Shown: positions 12,067 through 23,057, counted from the stretch's first letter. The stretch is DNA of 64,000 nucleotides from Thuidium tamariscinum (GCA_947034885.2 OX344749.2:8261501-8325500); one strand, 5' to 3'. The notes: generated by a model from the sequence alone, not told the origin. Program-made: numbers and translations.

Positions 12067-12355
12067 GATTGGTAGAAGATTTAAGGAGGTGGTTTTAGAC
12101 AATAGATGTAATCTAAGGCCTCTAAGGGGCCGTTTTGGGACTGTTCTTGAAACAATTCCCGAAATGGCCGGGGAGTTGTTAGGCCAGCATTTTTGAAAAA
12201 TAAAATAAATTTGGGTCCTGAAATGCAAAAAAATGTCCAAAAAAATTTACATGGCACTACCTTTGCCACATTAGATTTCTGCAATTCTGCAGTATACTAT
12301 GTTACTAGACTACGGGAACTCACGATCTCTCACACCCCTCAAATTTCTTCTAATG
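12067..12355. mobile_element. MITE F, copy 3 (diverged)
   Basis: The right end (CTCAAATTTCTTCTAATG) and the interior (a hairpin of GGCCGTTTTGGGA with TTCCCGAAATGGCC, then TTGGGTCCTGAAAT) match MITE F copies at 22247-22504 and 46500-46761. The left end is badly diverged, so the start is approximate. There is no coding sequence. Confidence 0.6.
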
Positions 12356-14478
12356 TTATATTCTATAGAACGTGAATATAGTTGATTCTATATAGAGAGA
12401 GCACAATGCTTTGAGCCCAATCATGATTTGAATTCCACATAAAATCCTATGGAAATAATGATGGTAGAACTACATTATTAATTATCCTAATAAATACTTC
12501 AAAAATGAAGTCAACATCGTGAATTTTGAAGGGGAAACTATCTAAAGTGTAACAAAAAACTAAAACCAAATTTGACCTTCCAAAATGAATTCAATACTAA
12601 TACTATTGAAACTTTAAGAGTACATATGTGTGTGTTTTCTAAACCAAAATTAAACGTACATACATTTGATTAAATCCATTGGATTTCAAACTATAACCAT
12701 TTTATCTTTGGAAGCACCATCTTGCAAAAGCAATGCATTGAATTTGTTTTCAAAGTCAATTTTATAAATTTATTTAGAAAAATAAACTCCATAGGATTTT
12801 GTTTATATGCTAGAACAATTTTATCCATGTGATTATTAATAATTTGTTTCAAATTCCAATCTAAATCTATCAACAATTTTGTCTCTCACTCTCTCTAGAA
12901 GTAATCTATTTTTTGAAGAATGAAAACCACTTTTTAAATTTTATATATATATATATATACTTTTTAATTATCAATTCAATTCTTCAATATGAACAATTTA
13001 AATTCAAAATTTGTAGTGCAAAGATTTTAAGTAAAGAGGATTCAAAGTCTAATAATCTAGTTTTGTAAGGTGTACAAAAACTTGTTTTCTTCCCTTTGAA
13101 TGCAAATATCTTGCGATCTAAAAAGACCAAATTTCCACAACTTCTTTAGCACTTTTCTATTTTAGTCTAGTGCAAGATCCCATCATTCAATATGGAAAAG
13201 GTTTGGATAAATGAACCCAATATGCTTGGCCTCAAGAACCTTCTTTATTTTCTAAGTAAAATCTCCTATTCTATAAATTATTTGGTTAATTTTGAGTGTT
13301 TTAATTAATCTATGGCAAACTAGGGGACTTTTATTCCAAATTTAAATTCATAAATTTCATTTGTAGCAAGCAAAAGTTTCCATTTTTTTTTAATAGGAGT
13401 TGAATTTATAGGAACCTATCCCTCAACAATGAATGGATAATATTACAAAGAGTCATGGTCGCAAAGAATCAACATTCATTTGCAATCCAAAGAGTGTTTT
13501 ATTTCAAGAGGAAGACCCAATTAGGATTCAAATTAGCTAGTGCAAGTGCAACCACCCCATTGTTTGAGAATTGCAAAAGTTTACCATCAATTCTTTCAAA
13601 AAAATCATCATTGTATGCACTTCCAAATATGACACAACTCAAAAAAACAAACCAAGAGTGCCCATTGGAGGTCAAACTAATGTGCAAGACTTCTCCTTTT
13701 CTCATACAAACTTTCAAGCATGAACATCTACACTTATGTCATTTGTAGAGAGATTCTCTATTATCCACCTAATGTCCACTTTGTCTTGGCAACAATGTTA
13801 CACGAGGGTTAAATAGCCACGGAGCTTAGTACATTGGTTAGTTTCGCTAAATTCCTCGAACTCTGCCATATGCCTTTACTTACTTCCTCTTGTCACAACC
13901 AAGGTTCATTAGCAATAACTTCATGGATTCACTCTCCCCCCATTGAGTAAATCTGCACAAAACATATGCATATGATCCCTACATTGAAGAGACAGAGGTC
14001 AAACTTGCATACACATGAGCGAATTATTAAGGTAAACCACTCCATTACAAACAAAATGGGAGTGAGCTCATCATCAACAAAATTGTAATGCTGATGTACA
14101 TTTCAGAAATTGAGTGATGGTGTACAACTTTGCCTACAATAGCTTTGTTTCCATTCTACCTATAATAAGGTAATTTCACCTTATTAGTAAATGGAAGGGG
14201 AGCCTTAGGAATTTCATATTCTCTCTAATTTTGGTCACACTAATCCTCAGTCCAAAGAGGAATTTTAGCTTAACCAACTAAAATCCTATATTTTTTTGGA
14301 CAAGCCAATTGTTTGGAGAATAATCTGAGCTATGCCTTAAGAAAATAAAGAATACTCGACTTTTTTTCCTCTAAAATGATTAGTTTTTTTTCCTACAACT
14401 TTGAATTCAATTCGGAAATTCCAAATTTCAACCGGTTGACTTGTAACTAAATGCTAGTATTCAGCGTTCATTGCACTA
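12356..14478. other. AT-rich intergenic DNA with a short TA microsatellite
   Basis: A (TA) run lies at about 12942-12959. A 97-codon frame (13455-13748) has no recognisable domain. Nothing else is identified. Confidence 0.5.
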
Positions 14479-14785
14479 AGGTAGGAGGCTCAAACTCTGA
14501 TAGGGCATTTTGAACTGAATATGACTTAGAGGTACATTTTGTTGTCTTCAATATACCAAAATGTACAAACTATGTACATTCTAGGAGGTGGTCGCTTTTA
14601 GAGCTCTATGTCCTTTCAACTTTGAAATTTCATAACTAATTCCACATAACTCCAAAAAATATGAAACAACTTGGGTTGGATGTCATTTTCTCTTGTCTTT
14701 CAAAGAAAATTTATCGAAAAACACTTCAAGATACTTTTCCTCGCCAAAATTCAGCTTTGATGATCTCTTTATGGACCTCCTACCT
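14479..14785. mobile_element. MITE C (TA duplication, AAGGTAGG family)
   Basis: The left end AGGTAGGAGGCTC (flanked by TA at 14477-14478) and the right end GGACCTCCTACCT (followed by TA at 14786-14787) form terminal inverted repeats with mismatches. The 307-bp interior holds GGTCGCTTTTAGAGCTC, a motif shared with MITE B. It has no coding potential. The ends and TA duplication place it in the same superfamily as MITEs A and B. Confidence 0.75.
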
Positions 14786-15009
14786 TAATCACAGTGCAAG
14801 AGGCCCCCCATTGACACTGTGACATCAATTGACTTTTGAAGCAAGAGTTTTATGATGGTTCTGGTGAGGTTTATTGGGTGCATTTTTGGTGCCATTCAGG
14901 TTGCTTGAGGAATGGGGACACTGGCTGACAACAACCACCAATGACTTTTATGTCAAATTTTCCAGGACTTTTTGTGCAAGTTTCAAGTGAAGTGATAATG
15001 CTACAATTA

Positions 15010-15578
15010 AGATAGGTACACCCAAAATGGCACCTGACCTTAAAGCGTCATCTACAATGTGCGTACATTTCCAAAATCAGTCATGTACCCAGACTGTAGA
15101 TGGTGCTTTCAGAAACAAACTTTGACTATTAATAACTTTCACATATGGTATCCATATCCTCTGTTTTTTGGTGTGTTGGAACATGCTTTCACTCACCTAC
15201 AAGACTAAGGTAGGGGGCTGTAAAAGCGACCCTTCACCAGCTGATTTGCATATTGGGGAAGCTAAATTCCTTAAAGCAATTTTTAGTAAATTTTCATGGT
15301 AAGAAAAATGGAATTGGCATCTAACTCAAGTCATTTCATTTTTTTTGGACCTTCATGGAATTAGTTGTTAATTTTTGAAGTTGAAAACACAGTGGTTTCT
15401 AAAAGCGCCCCCCTGCTGAAATGTACACTTCTGGTACATGTTAGAGGCAAAATCTACCAGATCGCTTTTAGAGACAGGGTTACAATTACAGCCCCCTACC
15501 TTATATAAAAATCTGAACAACATGATAATAAGACTTAGGCACAGTAAGAATAAGTGGCACTTTTGGGTGTACACACTT
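15010..15578. mobile_element. MITE A, copy 2, interrupted by MITE B
   Basis: The left part (15010-15205) and right part (15504-15578) align in order to MITE A copy 1 (4228-4500), including the CATCTACAATGTGCGTACAT and AAAATCTGAACA segments and the ACTTTTGGGTGTAC right end. TA flanks both sides (15008-15009, 15579-15580). It is more diverged than copy 1 and is split by MITE B. Confidence 0.85.
15208..15501. mobile_element. MITE B nested in MITE A (TA duplication)
   Basis: The 294-bp element has terminal inverted repeats AGGTAGGGGGCTGTAA / TTACAGCCCCCTACCT and TA on both sides (15206-15207, 15502-15503). Removing it with one TA restores GACTATATAAAAATCTG, which differs by one base from the uninterrupted site GACTGTATAAAAATCTG in MITE A copy 1. 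That comparison proves the exact ends and the 2-bp TA duplication. There is no coding content. Confidence 0.92.
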
Positions 15579-16549
15579 TAAGTTAAGTCCAAGATGAAAC
15601 GTTTCATTTCTGTACAAAAAATTAATTAATTAATTAATTTTTTAAAAATCCAAGAAAGAATCCTCATGAATCCAGGATCCAAAACATGCATCAAAAAATT
15701 ATGGGGGATGTTATTATTTTTTAAATTCATGATAACTAGTTTGCCCAGGGAGTGCCTTCGTCACAGCATAATAAAATAAATAGTGAAAATGATTTCCTGA
15801 TATTTTCATTCATGAAAACTTCAAACTTCAATATTTTTTCTCTCTCATTAAGGTAAGAGGCTCAGAAACCACTCATTTCAGGGCTGGTCCACCTTTCTCA
15901 TGTATTTTCTTAGATGGGAATATTTTTACCTCATTTTTCAGTCAAAGAGTAATAGATGAGGAATCTTACACAAGTTGTTTCATAATTTTCAGAGAATTTT
16001 TGAACTACTTATGAATTTCAAACAAAATGTGGCATAGGGTTCTCTTTGTAATCAGTAGGCCTTGAAAACCCACACATGCTTGGTTTGGAAAAGAATATGG
16101 CTTTGTTCAAAAACTGGCATTGCAACATGTAAAAAGCAATCCAGATGGTTTCAAAATGTGACCCTTTCAAAATCTGAAATGAACGCTTAAATCAATTATT
16201 ATTTCAGATTTTTTAACATTTGTAAGAAGGTGGTTGGACTACCAATTCCTATTTTGAATAAAATTAGTAGACACCTATTGACTTAGTTAGGAATGAACCC
16301 CTTTAGGATCTTAAACCATCCATTGAAGAAGTAAAAAGCAACTCTTATCATGCTTTTGATGTAATCAAGAGGCCATTTTCCCACAATCAAGTATCCATTT
16401 TACAACCTCCTACTAGACAATTGAAAATGCCTGCACTGTTTTAGAGCCCTCTACTATAGTTGGTACACCATGAAATGAAGTTTCGTACCCTCTTCTTTTT
16501 TTAAGATCTTTTCAACAATACCAAGAATGTAATAGGGGATGCATAGGTT
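15579..16549. other. Intergenic DNA with a possible solo MITE end
   Basis: A (TTAA)n microsatellite lies at about 15618-15640. At 15850 a TTAAGGTAAGAGGCTC motif resembles the left end of MITE C, but no convincing right end is found within the next 700 bp (the best candidate is near 16440-16460). No gene is seen. Confidence 0.45.
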
Positions 16550-16975
16550 AAGAGACATCATTGTAACAAATAAATAGTTAAATAAACAACCTCTTGTAAC
16601 TTGAAATTTTTTTTAACCATTTTCAAAGTGCTTTGGATCTTGATATTGTAAGTTACAAAGAGTTGAAGCTTAGAGCAAGATGAGTCATTTTTTGGCAAAA
16701 TTAACCGCATGATCTTGCAAAAAGCCAAGTCCTTATCATTTCTTCTAAGTTTGGTTTCAATCAAGTCATAGATTGCAAGATTATAAAAGTGAAGGGTACT
16801 TCAAGGAAACCAATGTATTTCTATAATAGAAATTATATTTTGACTAGCTCTTTTTGACACATAACATTTTAGAAAGTTGGCTTCCTATGCTCATTCCTAA
16901 GCTTACCAAGTTCTTCATGCATGAAAACATGTCTTGTTTTTAGGACCAAAAATGGTCTTACAATGGTGACCACTT
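16550..16975 (-). repeat. Dispersed repeat H, minus-strand copy
   Basis: The reverse complement of this stretch matches about 40880-41290 in order: GGTCCTAAAAA, TGAATGAGCATAG-like, ATAACATTTTAGAAAG, and CAAGATCATGCGGTTAATTT. Similarity is moderate over about 400 bp with no open frame. The repeat is of unknown class. Confidence 0.55.
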
Positions 16976-19650
16976 AATTTTTAAATTTTAGATAAATGGA
17001 AGATTTGTTACAAATTTGGAGCCACGATCCAAGATTGAACATGGTAGAGTGCAAAAACACAAGAAAAGACATACAATTGGGAAAAAATTGGCTCTACTTT
17101 GAGTGCAAGATATATACTAGAAGAATTGTTTAAACCCAAAGACTAGACAAAGTTGAAAAAAGATGTAGAACAAAGCTCCTTTGGATCTAATTTATTGTTA
17201 TGCAACTCATTGAAAAAAGGCTATGAGTAGTTTAGGCTAGGAATCCTTTAACCCCTAAAGGACCAAGTGTCCATTCAACATATACAAGAAATCTCAAGTA
17301 GGTTCCTACAAAGTCATTTTTCATCCGATATTCTTCAAATTTAGATACAATTTGTAAACATGTACCCCCTTCAGAAAAAACTAGTTTTTTTTCCAATAAG
17401 GTGCCTGAATCAAAAGTTATGTTGCCTTGAACTTTCTAGGGCAACTTTGGGTAGCTTTTACAAAACTCCTTTACTTTTGAAATTTGGAAGGTATGTAATT
17501 TACATCATATAGGATGCAAATGTCAAAATGAAAAACCCACATCTAGTGTAAAATCACATTCTAAAAAGACTTAAATGTTGCTAGCCGTGTAAGGCAAGGT
17601 TGAAAAAAAAACTTCCTCTTTTAACTTTGAACGTTATAATCTTTTAATCTATGTAGTCAAAGTTTTTAAAAATTTATCCACACATTTCTATAATAGTCTA
17701 TTTCAAATTTGTATAGTTGAATTTTGGAAAAAAACACACTTTTTTCCATTTATTTTTCATTATTCTAAAAAATGCCAGTTTTCACAATTTCTTTCTAAAA
17801 TGTGCCTTAGACAAAAATTGAAGACTTTGGGAGTGACATGGAACATGCTATGTGAGAAAACCATGTGAAGTCAAAGAGTAATGAATTGGAGAATGATGAC
17901 ACTTGGAATTTTAACTCCTAAAGGACCCATCCCAAACTAGAGGTAACATAGTTATGACCCTCCTATCTATGAATGCATGTCTCTACTTCATTGGCTAGAG
18001 CTCCCTATCTAATGACTCTTTGCTATAGCCCCTAGACTACCCATACTTTAGAAATTTTTGCAAATTCAATAGTGAGTCTTCTTTTGAATCTAAATACACT
18101 TCATCATAGGAAACTTCATTCTCTTAAGAATGAGTCCAAGTCCAAGTACTTCTCTACATTCCAAATTCAAAAAATGGTTGTTTTAAAAATAGATCAATCC
18201 ATTTTGGATCACTCAGAAAATCTTATTAGTTAAGGTATTGAACATTTATCCAAATCAAGAATGGTATCTTTTTTAGGTCTTTGCAGCATTTAGTAAATAA
18301 ATTCATTCATTTACACAAAAAATTTAAAAATATATTTGCATGGCTTTACAACATTTATAAGTTTGAGAATGCAATGCACTTTACTTTGCAATCGTTGTAG
18401 GGTGAAAAATACACTTACACTGCAATCCAATGCTTTATCGACTTTAGATCAAAGGAAGCATTCGATTGGCTTCAGGTGCATATAAGGAAGTAATCCTTTA
18501 AGGACCAAAAATAGTTGACAATTTCAAACTTGTGAAGAAGTATAATAAAATGCAATTTAAGAATAATAGTTTAATGGCAACTGTCAAATAACAATTTTGA
18601 AAGATTATCCATAGATTATATCTATATGGTTAAATCAACTAGTATGCAAATCAATATTCTTCAATTATTTTTTGAAGCCAAAAAATGATTTTAGATTGAA
18701 TTTTTTATTTTCACAAGTGTTTCTTTTCAGTTTCAAATTTTGAGTTCTAATCATAGTAAAATTTGGAGATTTTTATTTCACTTTTTATTCAAGTCATTTC
18801 TGATAGATCATTTTTGGAATTGAAAAAGTTGTTTTTTGAGCCCAAGCCAATGATTATGTCTTGTACTAAAAAAATTATTTAACAATGATGTGTCAATTTT
18901 GCCCATAATATAATGTTTGTAATCTTTACTACAAATGGAGGGGATTATTTGGCCATCGCAACCATGTTGAATAGTCTTCCAATTAATCATCAATTATATA
19001 GCTTAGATAACATTTCAAATTGGCTTTTGAACCTCCCTATAAAGAAATTATCCTTTTTCTCAAAGGAACAAGAAGTTTTCAAAAGGACTTGGTTAAGAAT
19101 TTTAAAAACTTACAATACACTTTTTCTAAAATCTTTACATTTTCTTCAATAAAACATGATCATAATCCATCCAAGGTTCCAATCCTAACATCTAGATATC
19201 ATCACATCACTACAAGTCCGAAAGTTCAAAGTTCAAATATTCATTTCAACATCACATCACAATGAGTGGGAAGGTTCAAGCTTTAAATGTTTATTTTAAA
19301 CTCACTACACCAATAAAACAGGGAAACCAAGCCTCACAACCTCTCACCAAAGGTAGTCAACCAAATACTCCCATTACTGAATCAATAGGTGCATTCTATA
19401 TTTATGCAATTATGAGTGTCAAAGTCATCCAATCCATTGGACCTTCTTGGTTAGGTGATACTAGTTTCACTACATTGAACTCACCATTCTTTTTTACCAT
19501 AAAAATCATCTCTTCTGGTACCATGCGAATCCAAAAGTACTCATTGAAAGTCAAACTTTTCTACAACACCTTTTTACCAAAAAATTTGAAGATGAATCAT
19601 TACATGTCTATCCCGTACAAAAAGAAAGATTCTTTGTCATTTATAAAAAA
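16976..19650. other. AT-rich repeats, including half of a direct-repeat pair
   Basis: The segment 17585-17790 recurs in the same orientation at about 19660-19850 (shared phrases GGTTATAAT, CCACACATT, TTCAAATTTGTAT). The 149-codon frame at 19262-19711 has no known domain. Its last part shares phrases with 30040-30240 (AGTCAAAC, ACAAAAAGATTCTTTGTCATT), so it probably lies in an old repeat. Confidence 0.5.
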
Positions 19651-20169
19651 ACAAAACCCATCACATCTTTTAAAGGTTATAATTTTTAAGCTACATAGTC
19701 AAAGTGTCTGAAACTTTTTCCACACATTCCTATAGTAAGCTAGTTCAAATTTGTATGATTAAATCTTGAAAAAAAACTTTTTTTTTTCATTCTTTTTTCC
19801 ACTGCCGTAGATAGTGGCAATTTTTTCACAATCTAAAACTGAAGCGGTATTTGTGTCAGAAAAGCAAAAACAAAAACCTGAAGCGGTGGCACCCCTGAAA
19901 CCTTGGGATCTGATTTTGTGTTTTGTTGACCAAGGGGGGCCGACTAGTCTAATGGGGCAGCGGGCAGCGGGCAGATCCTGTAAATAAATAGATAATAATA
20001 ACCTTCCGAAGGAGAAGATGCGTTATGAAGCCTCCGACTCTGAATGTCAAAGCGCGGGACCCACCCAGCTGACGATGGGCCAGCCAGGCAGGCCCTGAGA
20101 TCTAGCTCCGGCCGAGCCCTAATTTACAGGGCAAATGGCCCAATGAGAGCCGTGGAGCCAATATCCACA
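19651..20169. other. Mixed-composition stretch, no gene seen
   Basis: After the direct-repeat copy (to about 19850), the sequence becomes GC-richer at 19860-20160, with a short tandem GGGCAGC repeat near 19955-19972. No frame has a recognisable product. The last 40 bp (GGCAAATGGCCCAATGAGAG) recur upstream of the second foldback near 20995. Confidence 0.45.
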
Positions 20170-20930
20170 GAATAGTGAAATTAGGTTGCTCCACACTAAT
20201 TTCTTGACATATGACACAGTATAAATACTGTGCAAGAATGCATTACTTTTGAATTAAATATTGTGGTAAAATTGGGTCGCGTCTATGTTAGTGCAACGAG
20301 CCGTTTGCAGAGGCTGTTTTGATCCCCGTTTTTTAATCCTGGGAAAAACACTGGAATGTTTTATTTACTTCACAAATTAAAATGTGCAAATTCTGAATTC
20401 ATATTTGCAATCAAAGACCCCAAATTAGTTTAGGGGGCTATTGACATATGCACAAAGACGGCACAAACAAAGGGGCTTTTTTTACTTTCACCCTTGCCTG
20501 GAGCTCCACAAACGGCTTGTCGCAATACTTTAGACAAAACCGTAAAATAGGGACTCATGAATATCTATGTGTTGAAATGAAAATATTCATTTTTAAAATA
20601 TGTGCCGACTTCAATGGCTTCTAAAGTAACTTTCTCAAAGTAAGGCAACCTAATTGTTCAAGCAACCAAATTTCACTATTTTGAATACACAAAAGAGGGA
20701 AATTTGGTTGCCTTAACAATTAGGTTGTTATATTGTCCAAAAGTTATTTTATTAGCCATCAAATTCAACAAATATTTCTATAGATATTTGCATTCATATG
20801 CATAGAGGTTCATAAGTACCCAGTTATCACAATACTTCATTCAGAAATAGTACATTATTTCGTGCACAATAACTCAAAATATTTATATTGTGTCATACGT
20901 TAAGAAATTAGACCTCATTTCTCTATTTTG
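20170..20930. mobile_element. Long foldback element G, copy 1
   Basis: The two arms are inverted copies of each other along their length. The left arm starts GAATAGTGAAATTAGG and the right arm ends near CTCTATTTTG. The arms meet in a near-perfect hairpin at about 20646-20715 (CAACCTAATTGTT / AACAATTAGGTTG). The left arm is interrupted by a Mutator-like mini-element. Copy 2 follows at 21033-21507 and copy 3 lies at 46332-46837. There is no coding sequence; the class is a foldback-type DNA transposon, with TIR superfamily unknown. Confidence 0.75.
20277..20542. mobile_element. Mutator-like mini-element K inserted in foldback G
   Basis: The 266-bp insertion has about 40-bp imperfect terminal inverted repeats sharing GTCTA..GT..TGCGACAAGCCGTTTG. 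It is flanked by a 10-bp direct repeat TAAAATTGGG / TAAAATAGGG (20267-20276, 20543-20552; one mismatch). The uninterrupted sequence in foldback copy 2 (GGTAAAATTTGGACT) shows that the insertion is an addition. A 9-10-bp duplication fits Mutator-like elements. There is no transposase; related sequence lies at 4132-4565 and near 61290-61480. Confidence 0.75.
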
Positions 20931-21032
20931 TATAGTTCCTGTATTTGGGCCCCGTTCTAGGCTGGGATGAATTAAATTAGACTAATTTACAAGGCAAATG
21001 GCCCAATGAGAGCCATGGAGCCAATATCCACC

Positions 21033-21507
21033 GAATAGTGAAATTAGGTTGTCCCACACTAATTTCTTGGCATATGATATTGTATGAATATTTTCACTCT
21101 TTGTGTAAGAATGCACTACCGTACTTTTGAATGAAGTATTGCGGTAAAATTTGGACTTGTGAATCTCCATATGTAGAAATGTAAATCTTTTTAGAAATAT
21201 TTGTTGACTTCAATTGGCTTCTAAAGTATCATTCTACGAGTAAGGCAATTTAATTCCATTGTTTTATATACACAAAGTAGAGGAATTAGGTTTAGGGTAA
21301 ACCACTAGGCTACTTTATCCTCCAAAGTTATTTTATTAGCCATCCAATTCAACAAAATATTTTCACATTTGTACACATCGAGGTTCGTATGTCCCAATTA
21401 CCGCAATCCTTCATTCCAAAGTAGTGCATTCTTGCACAACAACTTAAAATATTTGAATTGCGTCATATGCCAAGAAATTAGTGTAGGGCAATCTAATTTC
21501 TGTATTA
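21033..21507. mobile_element. Long foldback element G, copy 2
   Basis: The left arm (GAATAGTGAAATTAGG, then CACACTAATTTCTTGGCATATG) and the right arm (CATATGCCAAGAAATTAGTG, then ATCTAATTTCTGTATT) are inverted repeats. It matches copy 1 without the Mutator-like insertion. The 40 bp before it also match the flank of copy 1, so copies 1 and 2 probably arose by tandem duplication, not by separate insertion. Confidence 0.75.
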
Positions 21508-21511
21508 CCAT

Positions 21512-21723
21512 AGAGGCACCCCATGGCACACCTGTATCCAATGCCATCCGTTTATGCAGCACACCATCATTTCAGGCTATAAATGTAGGTAGGCAGTACA
21601 TGGCTTATTTCTTTTGACCTAAAACAATAAGCAGTCGACAGTTCCGCTACATTTCTGTTCTAGAATGAACGACTGACTTAGAAATGGACGGCATTGGATG
21701 CAGGTGCGCCATTGGGTGCCTCT
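21512..21723. mobile_element. Inverted-repeat MITE with 42-bp ends
   Basis: The left end AGAGGCACCCCATGGCACAC and the right end (the inverse, with 5-6 mismatches over 42 bp, ending GTGCCTCT) bracket a 128-bp spacer. It abuts the right end of foldback G copy 2. The target duplication is unclear. No coding potential is seen. Confidence 0.7.
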
Positions 21724-22180
21724 CCCTCAGGGTCCCTTTGTAGGCCGGGATAGTTTCCACCACTGTAGCCTAGGCTGGAAATCTGATAGAATTACAGTTG
21801 TTGAGGAGTGGGGCAGTGGGGCCGGCAGTGCCTGTTGACCCCCCCGTTCCCTTCCCTTCCCCTTCCTTCGGTCCTTCTTCCTTCGGTCCGTTCTCTTTGG
21901 ACTTTCCAGCCGATCCTTCGCTCCAAGTGGATGGGCCGCGGAACCCGCGAGGAGGCTTCCTCGCGGGCTCCCGTTTCCTCGCAGTTTCGCATCACCGTCC
22001 TCGAATGCAAACGGAACTGGAAAGCCCCTTCCTGCTGGTGCGGGACGGAGGCCACCGCGAACTGAACGGAACCAGCTTCGCTTCGCTTCTTGGCTTGGCT
22101 TGGCTTTCGAGTATTTGAGAAACACCGAACATACGTACAGCGTCAATTTGGGGATGGTTTGAGGGAAAGAGCAAGACGCT
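21724..22180. other. Isolated GC-rich island, possible captured gene fragment
   Basis: About 400 bp are much GC-richer than the surrounding DNA and contain open frames of up to 158 codons on both strands, as expected from composition alone. The translated sequences are proline-, serine- and arginine-rich without a known domain. CT-rich blocks (CTTCCCTTCC, about 21845-21900) resemble the 5' leader of the TIFY gene at 31.2-31.6 kb. It could be a displaced promoter or leader, or a pack-type capture. Confidence 0.35.
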
Positions 22181-22187
22181 ATTTTGT

Positions 22188-22550
22188 ACTCCCTTTGTCT
22201 CAAAAATAAGACGAGTGTTTCTTTGGTCTCAAAATGAGACCAGTGTCATTAAAAGAAATTTGAAGGCATTACAGGGCTGTTTCGGGTTTGTTCCTGAAAT
22301 GGCTCCCAATGTCGTTGGCCGATGTTAGACCGGCTTTAACCAAATCAAATCAAATTGGGTCCTGAAATATAAAAATAAGTTCAAAAAGAAATTCAAAATA
22401 AATAAATAAATTACGTAGTAGGGTCGCGACCATGTAGGATTCAAGTTCACATGGCAGAAACTGTGTTCCCGCAGTCTCTTAATGCCCTCAAATTTCATCT
22501 AATGTTCTTTGGTCTTAAAGTAAGACCAGTGTTTCATTTGTACTTTTTGT
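22188..22550. repeat. Three 28-bp tandem units split by a MITE
   Basis: Units of the form TTTGGTCTCAAAATGAGACC followed by AGTGTTTC occur at about 22195-22222, 22223-22246 plus the first bases after the MITE, and 22507-22534. MITE F copy 1 (22247-22504) lies between the second and third units. The opening CTCCCTTTGTCTCAAAAATA resembles the ends of grass Stowaway elements, but no paired inverted end is seen. Confidence 0.6.
22247..22504. mobile_element. MITE F, copy 1
   Basis: The 258-bp element has about 25-bp terminal inverted repeats CATTAAAAGAAATTTGAAGG / CTCAAATTTCATCTAATG. The interior includes GGGCTGTTTCGGGTTTGTTC and GGTCGCGACC. Removing it restores a continuous 28-bp tandem unit (AGTGT + TTCTTTGG), with no base duplicated. 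Copies 2 and 3 are at 46500-46761 and 12067-12355. There is no coding content. Confidence 0.82.
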
Positions 22551-22681
22551 ATTTTTATATTTCACAAAAGGAAGCACTAATCTTTTGTTTTGTTTTTTGT
22601 TTTTAAAAAACATATGGACGATTTCCATTTAAGGAGGATAAAGTACACAAAAACAAAGGAAAACTCCTTGGTACGGTATTA

Positions 22682-23057
22682 TAGTGGAAACACCCAAAAA
22701 CATTTAAATAAGAAATTCAGTATAGTTGGAGGCAGTTTTTTCTAAAAATAATATTTTCCTAATATTAGTGAGTAAAAATCATAAATATTTATAAAAAAAT
22801 GGATGCCCTATGTATTTTCTATGATTTTCCAAAGTGTTGACTCCCTACACCATTGGAACTGTTCAATAGATGCCCCCAATCCGAACGCTACTAAAATCAA
22901 TAGTGAGCCAATCAAATTTTGGTATGTGTCCTAAGTATGTATCAACGAATTAAAATCAAACATTTGGCAAACACATTAACTATAGTCTAGGGGCAATTTT
23001 GGATGAATCTAGGATCTAATGCAAAGTACAAGTGTGGTATAAAATGTTTCTCCCTTA
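22682..23057. mobile_element. MITE E, copy 1
   Basis: The left end TAGTGGAAACACCC and the right end GTTTCTCCCTTA are short imperfect inverted repeats. The whole 376 bp aligns in order to 59541-59925 (shared AATTCAG.AT.GTTGGAGGC, GACTCCCTA.ACCA, TAGTCTAGGG-type segments). Target duplication is not certain (possibly TA). It is non-coding. Confidence 0.7.

Noticed and set aside
19262-19711. 149-codon frame in AT-rich DNA
   Set aside because: No domain, and the end shares phrases with a repeat near 30.2 kb; more likely a relic than a gene.
21727-22203. 158-codon minus-strand frame in the GC island
   Set aside because: Open frames occur on both strands and in several phases as expected from composition; no family motif.
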